Source of the DNA: Croceicoccus hydrothermalis
GTDB lineage: Bacteria > Pseudomonadota > Alphaproteobacteria > Sphingomonadales > Sphingomonadaceae
NCBI RefSeq assembly: GCF_022378335.1
Contig: NZ_JAIQCI010000003.1
Span: forward strand, 348,617-412,616
Reading direction: 5' to 3'
DNA: 64,000 bases
The translations under genes were made by a program, and so were the position numbers. Of this stretch, positions 43,857 through 57,828 are shown piece by piece. Within the stretch, counting starts at the first letter, position 1. Each line of letters begins with the position of its first letter. The notes under the pieces were generated by a model that saw nothing but the letters and a program-made list of their open reading frames with translations, ran no database searches and was not told the DNA's origin.

Positions 43857-43882
43857 AACCGGGCAAGGCGCGCCATGGTTCC
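43857..43882 (-). promoter_or_regulatory. EcfG-like general stress promoter of the GlsB/YeaQ gene
   Basis: On the minus strand GGAAC (43882-43878) is followed after exactly 17 bases by GGTT (43860-43857). The alphaproteobacterial general stress sigma factor recognises GGAAC-N16/17-CGTT, so one base differs. Predicted transcription would begin about 25-30 bases before the ATG. The gene family behind it supports the call. Confidence 0.6.
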
Positions 43883-43903
43883 TGCGGGTGTGCTCCAACC
43901 CAC

Positions 43904-43938
43904 AAAAAACGCCGTCCGGCGCGAACCGGACGGCGTTT
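43904..43938 (-). terminator. Rho-independent terminator of the M13 peptidase gene
   Basis: On the minus strand a perfect stem of 12-13 bp (ccggacggcgttt, 43926-43938, with aaacgccgtccgg, 43907-43919) around a six-base loop ends in TTTTTT (43909-43904). It begins about 56 bases after the peptidase stop. Confidence 0.9.
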
Positions 43939-43993
43939 GCAAATGTCCGCCAAAGGGCGCGCACGTTTGACGACGCGCGCGCCCAACCGCGGA

Positions 43994-46186
43994 TTACCAG
44001 ATGCGGATGCGCTCCTCCGGCGCCAGATAAAGGTCATCCTCCGCCGTAACGCCGAACGCCTCGTACCATTCGTCGAAATTGCGGACGATGCCGTTCACCC
44101 GGTACTGATTCGGCGAGTGCGGGTCGGTGGCCATGCGGGTGCGGGCCGCTTCCTCCCGCATCAACGTGCGCCACACCTGCGCCCAGGCGAGGAAGAACCG
44201 CTGATCCCCGGTGAGCCCGTCGATGACCGGCGCGTCCTTTCCGCCCAGCGACATCTTGTACGCGCGATAGGCAAGGCTCAGCCCGCCCAGATCGCCGATA
44301 TTCTCGCCCAGCGTCAGGCTCCCGTTCACGCAGGTTTCGCCATCGTCGAACGGGCAGAACGCATTGTACTGCTCGGTAAGCGAGGAGGTCAGCGCCTCGA
44401 AATTGGCGAGATCCTTCTCGGTCCACCAGTTGCGCAGCACGCCCTCACCATCCGACTTTGCGCCCTGATCGTCGAAGCCATGGCCCATTTCGTGGCCGAT
44501 GACCGCGCCGATCGCGCCATAGTTCACCGCATCGGCGGCCCCCGCGTTGAAGAACGGCGGCTGCAGGATGGCGGCGGGGAACACGATTTCGTTCATGGTG
44601 GGGTTGTAATAGGCGTTCACCGTCTGCGGCGTCATGTGCCATTCGCCGCGATCGACCGGCTGCCCCAGCTTCGACACCATGTCGTTCCAGTGCCAGCGAT
44701 CCGACGCCATCGCATTGGCAAATGCATCGCCCTTCACGATGTCCATGCCGTCATAGGTCTCGAATTCGTCGGGGTAACCAATCTTGGGCGTGAAGGCGTT
44801 GAGCTTGGCCACCGCTTCCTTGCGCGTTTCGGCACCCATCCAGTCGAGATCTTCGAGATTGACGGCCATCGCCTTGCGCAGGTTGGCGACGAGCTGGTCC
44901 ATGCTCGCCTTGTTTTCCGGCGGGAAATGGCGCGACACGAATTCCTTGCCGAGCGTCTCGCCCATCATCCCCTCGGTCGCGGACAGCGCGCGCTTCCACC
45001 GGGCCTGCTGCTCGGGCGTGCCCTGAAGCGTCTTGCCGTAGAATTCGAAGCTCGCATTGTCGATCGCCTCGGGAAGGACGGAGGCGCGATTGTCGATGAG
45101 ATGGAGCGCGGCCCATGCCTGCAACGTCGCCATGTCGGTTTCGGACAGGATTTCGAGCTGCTGCTCCACCCCGCCGCCAAGTTTCGCCAGATCGGCATCG
45201 GTGAGACCGTATTGCGCGATTTCCTCCGCCGTGGGCGTCACGTGATAGACCCAGAACTGATCCGTGTCGATGCCCGATGCATCCAGCATCGCGGCCAGCG
45301 GCGCATCGCCCGCCAGCGCCATCAACTCGTCGCGCGACAGGCGGTTATAGGTCAGGTTGCGGTTGCGCGACAACGCATTGTTCCAGTCCGCCATCGCGAA
45401 CCGGCGTTCCAGCGCATAGACCGCATCGGCGGTGGCGCCGGGGTCCGCATAGCCAAGCTGGCTTGCGAGGAAGGTCAGATATTCGCGATATTTCGCCCGG
45501 ATTTCGAGGTTCTTCTCGGTATCCTTGAGGTAGTAATCGCGATCGGGAAGCCCCTGCCCGCCCACGGCGAGGATGGGAATATACTGATCCGGGTTCTTGG
45601 AATCGGTCGTGACACCAAGGCCCAGCGGCGCGGGATAGCCCGGCGTCCCGAACAGCCGCATCAGCCCCGCAAGATCGCCCGCGCCATAGATCGCGTCGAG
45701 ATAGGGGCGCGCAGGCGCCAGCCCCTTCGCATTGATCGTGTCGGTATCGAGATAGGCCGCATAGGCCGCCGCCACGCGCCCCTCCGGCGTGTCGAGCGAG
45801 CCGCCCTGCGCCGCCATGTCGGTGACGATCGTGCGCAGGTCCTTCTCCGCCTGCACGGCGAGCAGGTCGAACGAGCCGAAGCGCGAACGATCCGAGGGAA
45901 TCGTGTTCGCCTGCATCCATTTGCGATTCATGTAGGCGTAGAAATCGTCGCCCGGATCGATGGTGGTGTCGATCTGGCTCGGGTCGATGCCCCAGCTGCC
46001 GAAATTCATCGTCGGCGTATCGTCGGCCGCCCCTTCGCCCGTCGCGGCATCCTGCATGACATGCGCGTGGGCGCCGTGGCCATTCGCATGGTCGTGGCCG
46101 TCGGTCCCGTGGGCAAACGCCGGCACATGCGCGGTCAGCGCGGCCGCGGCGGCGGACAGGGACAGTGCGAGTTTTGACATTCTCAT
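43994..46186 (-). CDS. M13-family (neprilysin/PepO-like) zinc metallopeptidase
   Basis: An exported peptidase of about 730 residues for oligopeptides. It has a signal peptide, then a His-rich stretch just after it (HGTDGHDHANGHGAHAH, about residues 23-39), the M13 start (PGDDFYAYMNRKWM), zinc site IGHEMGHGFDDQG (His565), third ligand and ENIGDLGG, and a C terminus ending RIW, close to the usual CxxW. The ATG at 46186 has AGAGGA upstream; an open frame continues to 46237. The His-rich segment is unusual and may bind metal. Terminator downstream at 43904-43938. Confidence 0.94.
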   Translation of the reverse strand: MRMSKLALSLSAAAAALTAHVPAFAHGTDGHDHANGHGAHAHVMQDAATGEGAADDTPTMNFGSWGIDPSQIDTTIDPGDDFYAYMNRKWMQANTIPSDRSRFGSFDLLAVQAEKDLRTIVTDMAAQGGSLDTPEGRVAAAYAAYLDTDTINAKGLAPARPYLDAIYGAGDLAGLMRLFGTPGYPAPLGLGVTTDSKNPDQYIPILAVGGQGLPDRDYYLKDTEKNLEIRAKYREYLTFLASQLGYADPGATADAVYALERRFAMADWNNALSRNRNLTYNRLSRDELMALAGDAPLAAMLDASGIDTDQFWVYHVTPTAEEIAQYGLTDADLAKLGGGVEQQLEILSETDMATLQAWAALHLIDNRASVLPEAIDNASFEFYGKTLQGTPEQQARWKRALSATEGMMGETLGKEFVSRHFPPENKASMDQLVANLRKAMAVNLEDLDWMGAETRKEAVAKLNAFTPKIGYPDEFETYDGMDIVKGDAFANAMASDRWHWNDMVSKLGQPVDRGEWHMTPQTVNAYYNPTMNEIVFPAAILQPPFFNAGAADAVNYGAIGAVIGHEMGHGFDDQGAKSDGEGVLRNWWTEKDLANFEALTSSLTEQYNAFCPFDDGETCVNGSLTLGENIGDLGGLSLAYRAYKMSLGGKDAPVIDGLTGDQRFFLAWAQVWRTLMREEAARTRMATDPHSPNQYRVNGIVRNFDEWYEAFGVTAEDDLYLAPEERIRIW

Positions 46187-46254
46187 GAAGATTCGATCCT
46201 CTTTCATCGGGCGAAAGCCCTGCGTTGCATTGGGCAAACGCCCTGTGCCGGACG

Positions 46255-46271
46255 CGGCGCATGATGCGCCG
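46255..46271. promoter_or_regulatory. 17-bp palindrome upstream of the M13 peptidase
   Basis: CGGCGCAT-G-ATGCGCCG is a perfect odd palindrome 69 bases upstream of the peptidase ATG. Two small GNRA-like or AAAC tetraloop hairpins (46209-46220 and 46232-46243) lie between it and the gene. It may be an operator; no regulator is adjacent. Confidence 0.35.
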
Positions 46272-46340
46272 GCCGGCGAAATCCGGTTTCAAATGCTACC
46301 TTTAACAGGCGCGGAATGAAAGCCTGCTGAATTGCCGGTC

Positions 46341-48143
46341 TCAACTGTCGAATTGCAGGCCGGCAAGATGGGCGTAGAGCCCGCTCGACGCGCTGAGGCT
46401 GTCGTGCGTGCCTTCCTCGACGATGCGGCCCCCGTCCATGACGATGATGCGGTCGGCGGCGCGCACGGTGGCGAGCCGGTGCGCGATGACCAGCGTCGTG
46501 CGCCCCTGCATCAGCTCGTCCAGCGCGCCCTGCACCAGGCGCTCGCTCTCGGCATCGAGTGCGCTCGTCGCCTCGTCGAGGAGCAGGATCGGCGCATCGC
46601 GCAAAAGCGCGCGGGCAATCGCGATGCGCTGCCGCTGACCGCCGGACAGGCGCGCGCCGCCCTCGCCCAGCTGCGTGTCCAGCCCCTGCGGCAGAGCGGC
46701 GAGGAACTCCGCGGCATTGGCAGCCTCGACCGCGTCGGCAATCTCCGCATCGCTCGCATCCCAGCGGCCATAGCGCAGATTGTCGCGCGCGCTGGCGGCA
46801 AACAGCGTACTTTCCTGCGGGACCAGCGCGATGCGGCGGCGTACCTCCGCCGGGTTCGCACGGGTCAGCTCCACCCCGTCGACGCGCACGCTGCCTGCCT
46901 GCGGATCGTAGAAGCGCGCGACGAGCTGAAACAGGGTCGACTTGCCCGCGCCCGACGGGCCGACGATGGCGACCGTCTCGCCCGGCTCCACCACGAGCGA
47001 GAAATCCTCGAGCGCGGCGGCATCGGGCCGGGTGGGATAGCGGAAGGTCACGTCGCGAAACGCGATCGCTCCGCGCGGCGGATCGGGGAGCGCCTGCGGA
47101 CGGGCGGGCGCGGCGATGGCGGGACGCGCGGCCAGCAATTCGCCCAGCCGCTGCGCCGCGCCCGCCGCGCGCAGAAGGTTGCCGTACACCTCGGTCAGCG
47201 AGCCGAACGCGCCCGCCACCAGCCCGGCGGTGATGACGAAGGCGGCGATGGTGCCGCCCGTAATGCGCCCCGCCGCCACGTCGGAGGCGCCCTTCCACAT
47301 GAGCAGCGTCAGCGCGGTGAAGATGAGGAAGATCACGAGGCCGGTCATGATCGAACGGATGATGATGCGGCGGCGCGCGGTCTGGAAACTGCGGTCGACG
47401 GCGCCGGCAAAACGCGCGCGTTCGCGGTCTTCCTGGTTGAATCCCTGCACGATCTTCATCGCGCCCAGCACTTCGGACACCATGGCGCCGACATCGGCGA
47501 TGCGGTCCTGGCTCGACCGGGAAAGATTGCGCACCCGCCGCCCGAACCACACGATCGGCACGATGACGATGGGGATGAGGATGAACAATCCCGCCGTCAG
47601 TTCCGGCGTCAGCGCGAACAGATAGATCGTGCCGCCCACCGCCATGAGCACGTTGCGCAGCGCGACCGATACGGTGCTGCCGACGACCTGCTCGATAATG
47701 GCGGTGTCCGACGTCATGCGCGACGAAATCTCGGCCGGGCTGTTTTCCTCGAAAAAGCTGGGCGGCAACGAGAGCAGATTGTCCTGCACCCGCACGCGCA
47801 GATCGGCGACGATCCGTTCGCCGAGCCACGACACGTAGTAAAAGCGCAATGCCGTGCCGATGGCCAGCACCACCACGATGACGAGCAGATATTCGAACCA
47901 GCGCGCAATGTCGCCATCGCCCGAAAAACCGCGGTCGATCACCAGCTTGAAACCCGAGGGGATAGCCAGTGTCGCCGCCGCCGTCACGCTCAGCGCGGCA
48001 ATCGCGGCCGCGAGCCGGCCGGGATATTGCCGCGCCATGCCGAGCAGCAGCGAAAGCGGGGACAGAGTATCCGCCGGCGGACGTTCGTTCGATGGTGTGG
48101 AACCGCCACGCAGGCGCGAGGCCCTGGTCTTTGAGCTTGCCAT
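46341..48143 (-). CDS. MsbA-like ABC transporter, fused permease and ATPase
   Basis: A 600-residue half transporter that should dimerise as an exporter. Residues about 35-330 hold six membrane helices; the ATPase has Walker A GPSGAGKST, the signature RLSGGQRQRIAIARAL, Walker B ILLLDEATSALD and the H-loop VIAHRLATVR. It resembles MsbA and lipid or multidrug exporters; the substrate cannot be assigned from sequence. The N terminus before TM1 is unusually long and basic. The ATG is at 48143, divergent from phaZ with 210 bases between. The gap to the M13 gene is 154 bases. Confidence 0.92.
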   Translation of the reverse strand: MASSKTRASRLRGGSTPSNERPPADTLSPLSLLLGMARQYPGRLAAAIAALSVTAAATLAIPSGFKLVIDRGFSGDGDIARWFEYLLVIVVVLAIGTALRFYYVSWLGERIVADLRVRVQDNLLSLPPSFFEENSPAEISSRMTSDTAIIEQVVGSTVSVALRNVLMAVGGTIYLFALTPELTAGLFILIPIVIVPIVWFGRRVRNLSRSSQDRIADVGAMVSEVLGAMKIVQGFNQEDRERARFAGAVDRSFQTARRRIIIRSIMTGLVIFLIFTALTLLMWKGASDVAAGRITGGTIAAFVITAGLVAGAFGSLTEVYGNLLRAAGAAQRLGELLAARPAIAAPARPQALPDPPRGAIAFRDVTFRYPTRPDAAALEDFSLVVEPGETVAIVGPSGAGKSTLFQLVARFYDPQAGSVRVDGVELTRANPAEVRRRIALVPQESTLFAASARDNLRYGRWDASDAEIADAVEAANAAEFLAALPQGLDTQLGEGGARLSGGQRQRIAIARALLRDAPILLLDEATSALDAESERLVQGALDELMQGRTTLVIAHRLATVRAADRIIVMDGGRIVEEGTHDSLSASSGLYAHLAGLQFDS

Positions 48144-48282
48144 GCCGCCCCCTAGCCCAAGCGGGAGGGCGGGTGAAGCCGTATGCGCGCCTTATTCTTT
48201 CGTTGCGCGCGGCGGCGCATCATCGCCGCGTCATCCCGGCACACTTGTATATATCCCTTGCGGGAGCCAAATGGACCGTGCT

Positions 48283-48291
48283 GCATTGCAA
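48283..48291. promoter_or_regulatory. TGC-N3-GCA motif upstream of phaZ
   Basis: TGCATTGCA lies 62-70 bases before the phaZ start. PhaR, the PHA regulator of alphaproteobacteria, binds TGC/GCA-rich repeats of this form, so the site is a candidate. A nine-base palindrome is common by chance. Confidence 0.3.
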
Positions 48292-48353
48292 TATCGAGAA
48301 GGCGCGCTGCTTTTCCCCGCGCCCTCGCCGCTTAATTTCAGGAGACTTTTACG

Positions 48354-49598
48354 GTGCTGTATCAATTCTACGAACTGCAACGCGCCTTTCTGTCCTCGGC
48401 GAGCGCGGCCGCGTCGGTCGCGGCGCAAATGCTCGGAAATCCGCGCAATCCCTGGGGGTATAACGGTTTCGGACCGTCCGCGGCCAGCGCGCTCGAGGTG
48501 TTTTCCCATGCCGCACGCTCACGCGGGAAACCGGAATTCGGCCTCGACACCGTGGAAGTGGACGGCAAGGACTATCCGGTCGTCGAATCGGACGTGCTGC
48601 ACAAGCCGTTCGGCAATCTGAAGCAGTTCCGCCGCGAAGGGCTGCCCAAGGATGCGCCCAGACTTCTCATCGTCGCGCCGATGAGCGGGCACTACGCCAC
48701 GCTGCTGCGCGGGACGGTCGAACGCATGATCGAAAGCGCCGAGGTGTATATCACCGACTGGACCGATGCGAAGCTCGTGCCATTGTCGGAGGGGCGCTTC
48801 GATCTCGACGATTATATCGACTATGTCATCGAATTCCTCGAACATATCGGGCCGGGCACCCATGTCATGGCCGTGTGTCAGCCTTCGGTCCCCGCCTTTG
48901 CCGCGACCGCGATCATGGCCAAGGACGGCAACCCCGCCCGCCCCGCCACGCTGACCATGATGGGCGGCCCCATCGACACCCGCGAAGGCGTGACCGAGGT
49001 GAACGAAATGGCGACGAAACGCCCGCTCGCCTGGTTCCGTCAGAATTTGATCGCGACCGTCCCGGCCCAGTATGCGGGCGCCGGACGCAAGGTCTATCCC
49101 GGCTTTCTTCAGCTTGCCGGCTTCATGTCGATGAACCTCGGCAACCACATCATGAGCCATTACGGCATGTTCAAGCATCTGGTGGCAGGCGACGGCGAAA
49201 GCGCCGATGCGACCAAGGATTTCTACGACGAATATCTGTCGGTGTGCGACATGACGGCGGAATTCTACATCTCGACCGTCGATGCCGTGTTTCAGGAACA
49301 CCTGCTCCCGCGCGGCCTGCTTACCCATCGGGGCGAGCGAATCGATTTCGACGCGGTCACCGACACCGCCATCCTGTGCATCGAGGGCGAGCGCGACGAC
49401 ATTTCCGGCATCGGCCAGACGAAGGCCGCACTCGACATGGTGAACAACCTGCCGGAGGAAAAGCGCAAGTATCACATGCATCCCGGCGTCGGGCATTACG
49501 GCATCTTCAACGGCTCGAAATGGCGCGGCCAGATCGCGCCCATCGTCGAGGAGTGGATCGCCGCGAACGGACGTAAATCGCTGAAGGCGGTCGCCTGA
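48354..49598 (+). CDS. phaZ: intracellular polyhydroxyalkanoate depolymerase
   Basis: Degrades stored PHB granules to hydroxyacids or oligomers. A 414-residue protein of the intracellular PhaZ type: alpha/beta hydrolase with a cysteine nucleophile in the lipase-box-like VCQPSVPAF (Cys175), no signal peptide, and characteristic LYQFYELQRAF at the start and YHMHPGVGHYGIFNGSKWR near the end (catalytic His). The start is GTG at 48354, preceded by AGGAG. Synthase and phasin genes are not in the window. Confidence 0.94.
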   Translation: MLYQFYELQRAFLSSASAAASVAAQMLGNPRNPWGYNGFGPSAASALEVFSHAARSRGKPEFGLDTVEVDGKDYPVVESDVLHKPFGNLKQFRREGLPKDAPRLLIVAPMSGHYATLLRGTVERMIESAEVYITDWTDAKLVPLSEGRFDLDDYIDYVIEFLEHIGPGTHVMAVCQPSVPAFAATAIMAKDGNPARPATLTMMGGPIDTREGVTEVNEMATKRPLAWFRQNLIATVPAQYAGAGRKVYPGFLQLAGFMSMNLGNHIMSHYGMFKHLVAGDGESADATKDFYDEYLSVCDMTAEFYISTVDAVFQEHLLPRGLLTHRGERIDFDAVTDTAILCIEGERDDISGIGQTKAALDMVNNLPEEKRKYHMHPGVGHYGIFNGSKWRGQIAPIVEEWIAANGRKSLKAVA

Positions 49599-49638
49599 CG
49601 CCCGGCGATTCGCACGCGCGCCACCCGGCAGATCGTGC

Positions 49639-49668
49639 CGCATCTGCGAAAAATTTGCCGCAGATGCG
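49639..49668. promoter_or_regulatory. inverted repeat between phaZ and gltB
   Basis: CGCATCTGCG (49639-49648) and CGCAGATGCG (49659-49668) are perfect inverted arms with a 10-base A/T-rich spacer, so centres are 20 bases apart. It lies 40 bases after phaZ and 160 before gltB. It could be an operator for gltBD or a weak phaZ terminator; no T run follows. Confidence 0.4.
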
Positions 49669-49828
49669 TCGCGTCTTGCCGAAAAACCCGCGTCGGATAG
49701 TTGCAAAAACAGTTTCCTTTCGCCAAAGGGGGCTGAACGCGCAACTTTTCGCTGCCTTTCGAGGCGGGTCGGTTTGTTGCGCCTGATTTCCGGGCAATCA
49801 GGCCCGGGTTCCGACAGGATAGGTGACT

Positions 49829-54475
<4,647 letters not shown>

Positions 54476-54488
54476 GGGAGCATTAGAC

Positions 54489-55925
54489 ATGGGCAAGGAA
54501 ACAGGCTTCCTCGAACTCGACCGGCAGGACCGAAGCTATGCCGCACCCGAAGAGCGGTTGCAGCATTACAAGGAATTCACGATTCCGCACAGCGAGGGCG
54601 AGCTGAAAGGCCAGGCTTCGCGCTGCATGAATTGCGGGATTCCGTATTGTCACAACGGCTGTCCGGTGAACAACATCATCCCGGACTGGAACCATCTGGT
54701 CTATACCAACGAATGGCGCGAGGCGTTGATCAACCTCCATTCGACGAATAATTTTCCCGAGTTCACCGGCCGCATCTGCCCGGCCCCGTGCGAGGCGGCG
54801 TGCACGCTCAACATCACCGATGCGCCGGTTACGATCAAGTCGATCGAATGCGCCATCGTCGACAAGGGATGGGAAGAAGGCTGGATCACGCCGGAGCCGC
54901 CGAAACAGCGCACGGGCAAGACCGTCGCCGTCGTCGGCTCCGGCCCCGCCGGCATGGCCTGCGCACAGCAACTCGCCCGCGCGGGGCATTCCGTCACCCT
55001 GTTCGAGAAGAACGACCGGGTCGGCGGGCTGATGCGGTATGGCATTCCCGACTTCAAGATGGAGAAACACCTCATCAATCGCCGCGCCGGGCAGATGGAG
55101 GCCGAGGGCGTGCATTTCCGCACCTCGACCGAGGTGGGCGTCGATATCTCGATGAAGACGCTGAAGGAGAATTTCGATGCCATCGTCCTGTCGGGCGGGG
55201 CGGAGGAAGCGCGTCAGCTCGACATTACGGGCGCCGAAATGTCCGGCGTGCGGCTGGCGATGGAATTCCTGACGCAGCAGAACAAGCGCAACGCCGGCGA
55301 CGATGAACAGCGCGCCGCCCCGCGCGGCACGCTGACCGCGACGGGCAAGCATGTCATCGTCATCGGCGGCGGCGATACGGGCTCCGACTGTGTCGGCACG
55401 TCCAACCGGCAGGGCGCGAAAAGCGTGACCCAGCTCGAAATCATGCCGCAGCCGCCGGAGAAGGAAGACAAGCTGCTGACCTGGCCGCACTGGCCGCTGA
55501 AAATGCGGACATCGTCGAGCCACGAGGAAGGGGTGGATCGCGATTTCTCCGTCCTGACCAAGCGTGTCGTCGGCGAAAACGGCACGGTCACAGGCCTCGA
55601 ATGCGTGCGCCTCGAATGGGAAGGGCGCGAGATGAAGGAAGTCGAGGGCAGCAATTTCACGCTTCCCGCCGACCTCATCCTGCTTGCCATGGGCTTTACC
55701 GGCCCGCGCAAGACCGGGATGCTGGACCAAGCCGCGGTGGAGCATGACGCGCGCGGCAATGTGAAGGCGAACACAATCGATTACCGCACCAGCGACGAAA
55801 ACGTCTGGGCATGCGGCGACATGCGCCGGGGGCAGAGCCTGGTCGTATGGGCCATTCGCGAAGGCCGCCAGTGCGCGCGCAGCGTGGACGAGGCGCTGAT
55901 GGGGCGGACCGACCTGCCCCGGTAA
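54489..55925 (+). CDS. gltD: glutamate synthase (NADPH) small subunit
   Basis: Delivers electrons from NADPH through FAD and two 4Fe-4S clusters to GltB. The 478-residue protein has the N-terminal cluster cysteines in [22 protein letters not shown] and [12 protein letters not shown], the FAD fingerprint [19 protein letters not shown] and the NADPH one [16 protein letters not shown]. Starts 13 bases after gltB with its own ribosome site, so the pair is an operon. Confidence 0.97.
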   Translation: MGKETGFLELDRQDRSYAAPEERLQHYKEFTIPHSEGELKGQASRCMNCGIPYCHNGCPVNNIIPDWNHLVYTNEWREALINLHSTNNFPEFTGRICPAPCEAACTLNITDAPVTIKSIECAIVDKGWEEGWITPEPPKQRTGKTVAVVGSGPAGMACAQQLARAGHSVTLFEKNDRVGGLMRYGIPDFKMEKHLINRRAGQMEAEGVHFRTSTEVGVDISMKTLKENFDAIVLSGGAEEARQLDITGAEMSGVRLAMEFLTQQNKRNAGDDEQRAAPRGTLTATGKHVIVIGGGDTGSDCVGTSNRQGAKSVTQLEIMPQPPEKEDKLLTWPHWPLKMRTSSSHEEGVDRDFSVLTKRVVGENGTVTGLECVRLEWEGREMKEVEGSNFTLPADLILLAMGFTGPRKTGMLDQAAVEHDARGNVKANTIDYRTSDENVWACGDMRRGQSLVVWAIREGRQCARSVDEALMGRTDLPR

Positions 55926-55933
55926 CGCGGCCG

Positions 55934-56404
55934 GTGGCGCCCGCCCGCCTCGCGCGGATGGACGATCTTCCCGCGCTGCTGGCGCTCTTCGCGGCATGCG
56001 AAGTCAGCCCGGCAGCGCGGCCCCCTGCGCGGGCCGCGGCGATCTGGCAGGAGACGATGGACAGCCGTTTCGCGCATGTCTTCGTCGCGGTCGCAGGGCA
56101 GGAAATTGCCGCGACATCCATGCTCGTCACCGCGCCCAACATCCTGCGCGAGGGACGCTCCCACTCCTTCCTCGAAAACGTGATGACGCACCCCGCATGG
56201 CGCGGGCGCGGTCTTGGCCGGTCGGTCGTGGCCGCGGCGCTCGCTCACGCATGGACGCTCGATTGCCATCAGGTGCTGTTGCAAAGCGGGCGGGCCGACC
56301 CGCGCGTTCACCGGTTTTACGAAAGCGCCGGTTTCCGGCCCGGCCTGCGGACCGCCTATGCCGCGATACGCCCTATTGCAGGGGCAGCGCCCGGGTCCGC
56401 TTGA
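55934..56404 (+). CDS. GNAT-family N-acetyltransferase
   Basis: A 156-residue acetyltransferase with motif A (ENVMTHPAWRGRGLGRSVVAAAL) and the HRFYESAGFRPG segment near the end. Substrate unknown. Its start is likely the GTG at 55934 (MAPARLARMDDLPALLALF), eight bases after gltD; an ATG at 55958 would cut the first strand. The 3' end overlaps the convergent Lrp gene by 32 bases. Confidence 0.85.
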   Translation: MAPARLARMDDLPALLALFAACEVSPAARPPARAAAIWQETMDSRFAHVFVAVAGQEIAATSMLVTAPNILREGRSHSFLENVMTHPAWRGRGLGRSVVAAALAHAWTLDCHQVLLQSGRADPRVHRFYESAGFRPGLRTAYAAIRPIAGAAPGSA

Positions 56405-56834
56405 CCTCCTCCAGCGCGATGACCGATTTCACGTCCCGCACCCCCCTGATGCGGAGCAGGGTCTTCAACGTGATCTGGCTGAGATGATCGACATCGCGCG
56501 CCACGACATGGAGCAGATAATCCATGTCGCCGGTCACCGCATGGCACGTGATGATATGTGGGTTGGCGGCGATTTCCGCCTCGAAATGGGCGATGATCTC
56601 GTCCTCGTGCCGTTCGAGGTTCACCTGCACATAGGCTTCGAGCGCGAGGCCCAGCATCCGTCCGTCGAGCAGCGCGGCATAGCCCGTGATGAGACCGTCC
56701 TCTTCCAGCCGCTTAAGCCTGCGGCTCACCGGCGTGGGTGACAGGGCGACGGTTTCGGCCAGCTGCGCGATGGACATCCGCCCATCCTTTTGCAGGGCAG
56801 CGATGATTGCACGGTCGAAAGCGTCCAGTTCCAA
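56373..56834 (-). CDS. Lrp/AsnC-family regulator, probably of phhA-hppD
   Basis: A 153-residue feast/famine regulator with helix-turn-helix (LAETVALSPTPVSRRLKRLEEDGLI) and RAM domain (VTGDMDYLLHVVARDVDHL). The best start is TTG at 56834: GAGGGGA stands seven bases upstream, while the TTG at 56849 would lie before that site. Divergent from phhA with 109 bases between the start codons. Lrp-type regulators next to phenylalanine hydroxylase often control it, so I infer a Phe/Tyr-responsive role. Its 3' end overlaps the GNAT gene. Confidence 0.92.
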   Translation of the reverse strand: MELDAFDRAIIAALQKDGRMSIAQLAETVALSPTPVSRRLKRLEEDGLITGYAALLDGRMLGLALEAYVQVNLERHEDEIIAHFEAEIAANPHIITCHAVTGDMDYLLHVVARDVDHLSQITLKTLLRIRGVRDVKSVIALEEVKRTRALPLQ

Positions 56835-56835
56835 C

Positions 56836-56876
56836 GAAAATCCCCTCAAAAATCCGTATTATTGGTGAAATCCCCT
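56836..56876. repeat. direct repeat aaatcccct in the Lrp-phhA intergenic region
   Basis: The sequence aaatcccct occurs at 56838-56846 and 56868-56876, 30 bases apart. The first copy is the complement of the regulator's ribosome site (AGGGGATTT). The second may be a vestige or an RNA or DNA target; no palindrome of Lrp type was found here. Confidence 0.4.
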
Positions 56877-56943
56877 ACCCGCCGCCCGTCGACGTGGCAA
56901 TTGCGCACGAAAACCCTTTGCCGTCCGTGTTAGTTTGAGGACC

Positions 56944-57828
56944 ATGGAAACACCGTCGACAGCAAAGAGCACCAGCGACCTTCGCGGCGATTACAGCCAG
57001 GCGGCGGACGACTGGACCGTGCCACAGGGCTGGGAGGATTACAGCGAGGCGGAGCACGACCGCTGGCGCCGTCTCTATGCCCGGCAAAGCGCGATTGTGC
57101 GCGAACATGCCGCGCCGGAATTTCTCGCCGGGCTGGACCGGCTGGACTGCGCCGGCGGCATTCCCCGGTTCGAGGATGCGAACGCGGTGATCGAGGCGGC
57201 GACGGGCTGGACCCTCGTCGGCGTGCCGGGGTTCATTCCCGATGCCAATTTCTTTGACCATCTCGCCCATCGCCGCTTTCCGGTGACCGTCTGGATCCGC
57301 GAGGAGAAGGAGCTCGATTATCTGGTCGAGCCCGACCTGTTTCACGATTTCTTCGGCCATGTGCCGATGCTGCTCGATCCCGTGTTCGCCGATTTCCTTG
57401 CCGCCTACGGACAGGCGGGGGAGAAGGCGATGACGATGGACGCGCTCGACATGCTGGCACGGATATACTGGTACACGGTGGAGTTCGGGCTGATGCAGAC
57501 CGATGCGGGGCTGAAGGCGTTCGGCGCGGGCATCGTGTCGTCCTCGGGCGAAACGGTCTATTCGGTGCAGGATGAAAACGTGCTGCGCCTGCATTTCGAT
57601 CCGGTGCGGGTCATGCGCACTGCCTATGCGATCGACGATTTTCAGAAGGTCTATTTCGTGCTCGACAGCACGCAGCAGCTGATCGACGAGCTCGTCGGGC
57701 TGGATTTCGGACCCGTCTACGAAACATACCGCGATGCCGCGCCCTTCCCGCCCGAACAGGTGCAGGATGGCGACCGCGTGCATTCGCCTTACCGCCACTC
57801 CAAAGCTCACGAGGAGCAAACCATATGA
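56944..57828 (+). CDS. phhA: phenylalanine 4-hydroxylase
   Basis: Tetrahydropterin-dependent hydroxylation of Phe to Tyr. The 294-residue monomer has the iron ligands in the [10 protein letters not shown] motif (two His) and Glu further on in [10 protein letters not shown], and the pterin-binding region [22 protein letters not shown]. The ATG at 56944 follows TTGAGGACC, giving a ribosome site; a TTG at 56935 is in frame but unnecessary. Its stop overlaps hppD (ATGA), so Phe is channelled to 4-hydroxyphenylpyruvate degradation. Confidence 0.96.
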   Translation: METPSTAKSTSDLRGDYSQAADDWTVPQGWEDYSEAEHDRWRRLYARQSAIVREHAAPEFLAGLDRLDCAGGIPRFEDANAVIEAATGWTLVGVPGFIPDANFFDHLAHRRFPVTVWIREEKELDYLVEPDLFHDFFGHVPMLLDPVFADFLAAYGQAGEKAMTMDALDMLARIYWYTVEFGLMQTDAGLKAFGAGIVSSSGETVYSVQDENVLRLHFDPVRVMRTAYAIDDFQKVYFVLDSTQQLIDELVGLDFGPVYETYRDAAPFPPEQVQDGDRVHSPYRHSKAHEEQTI

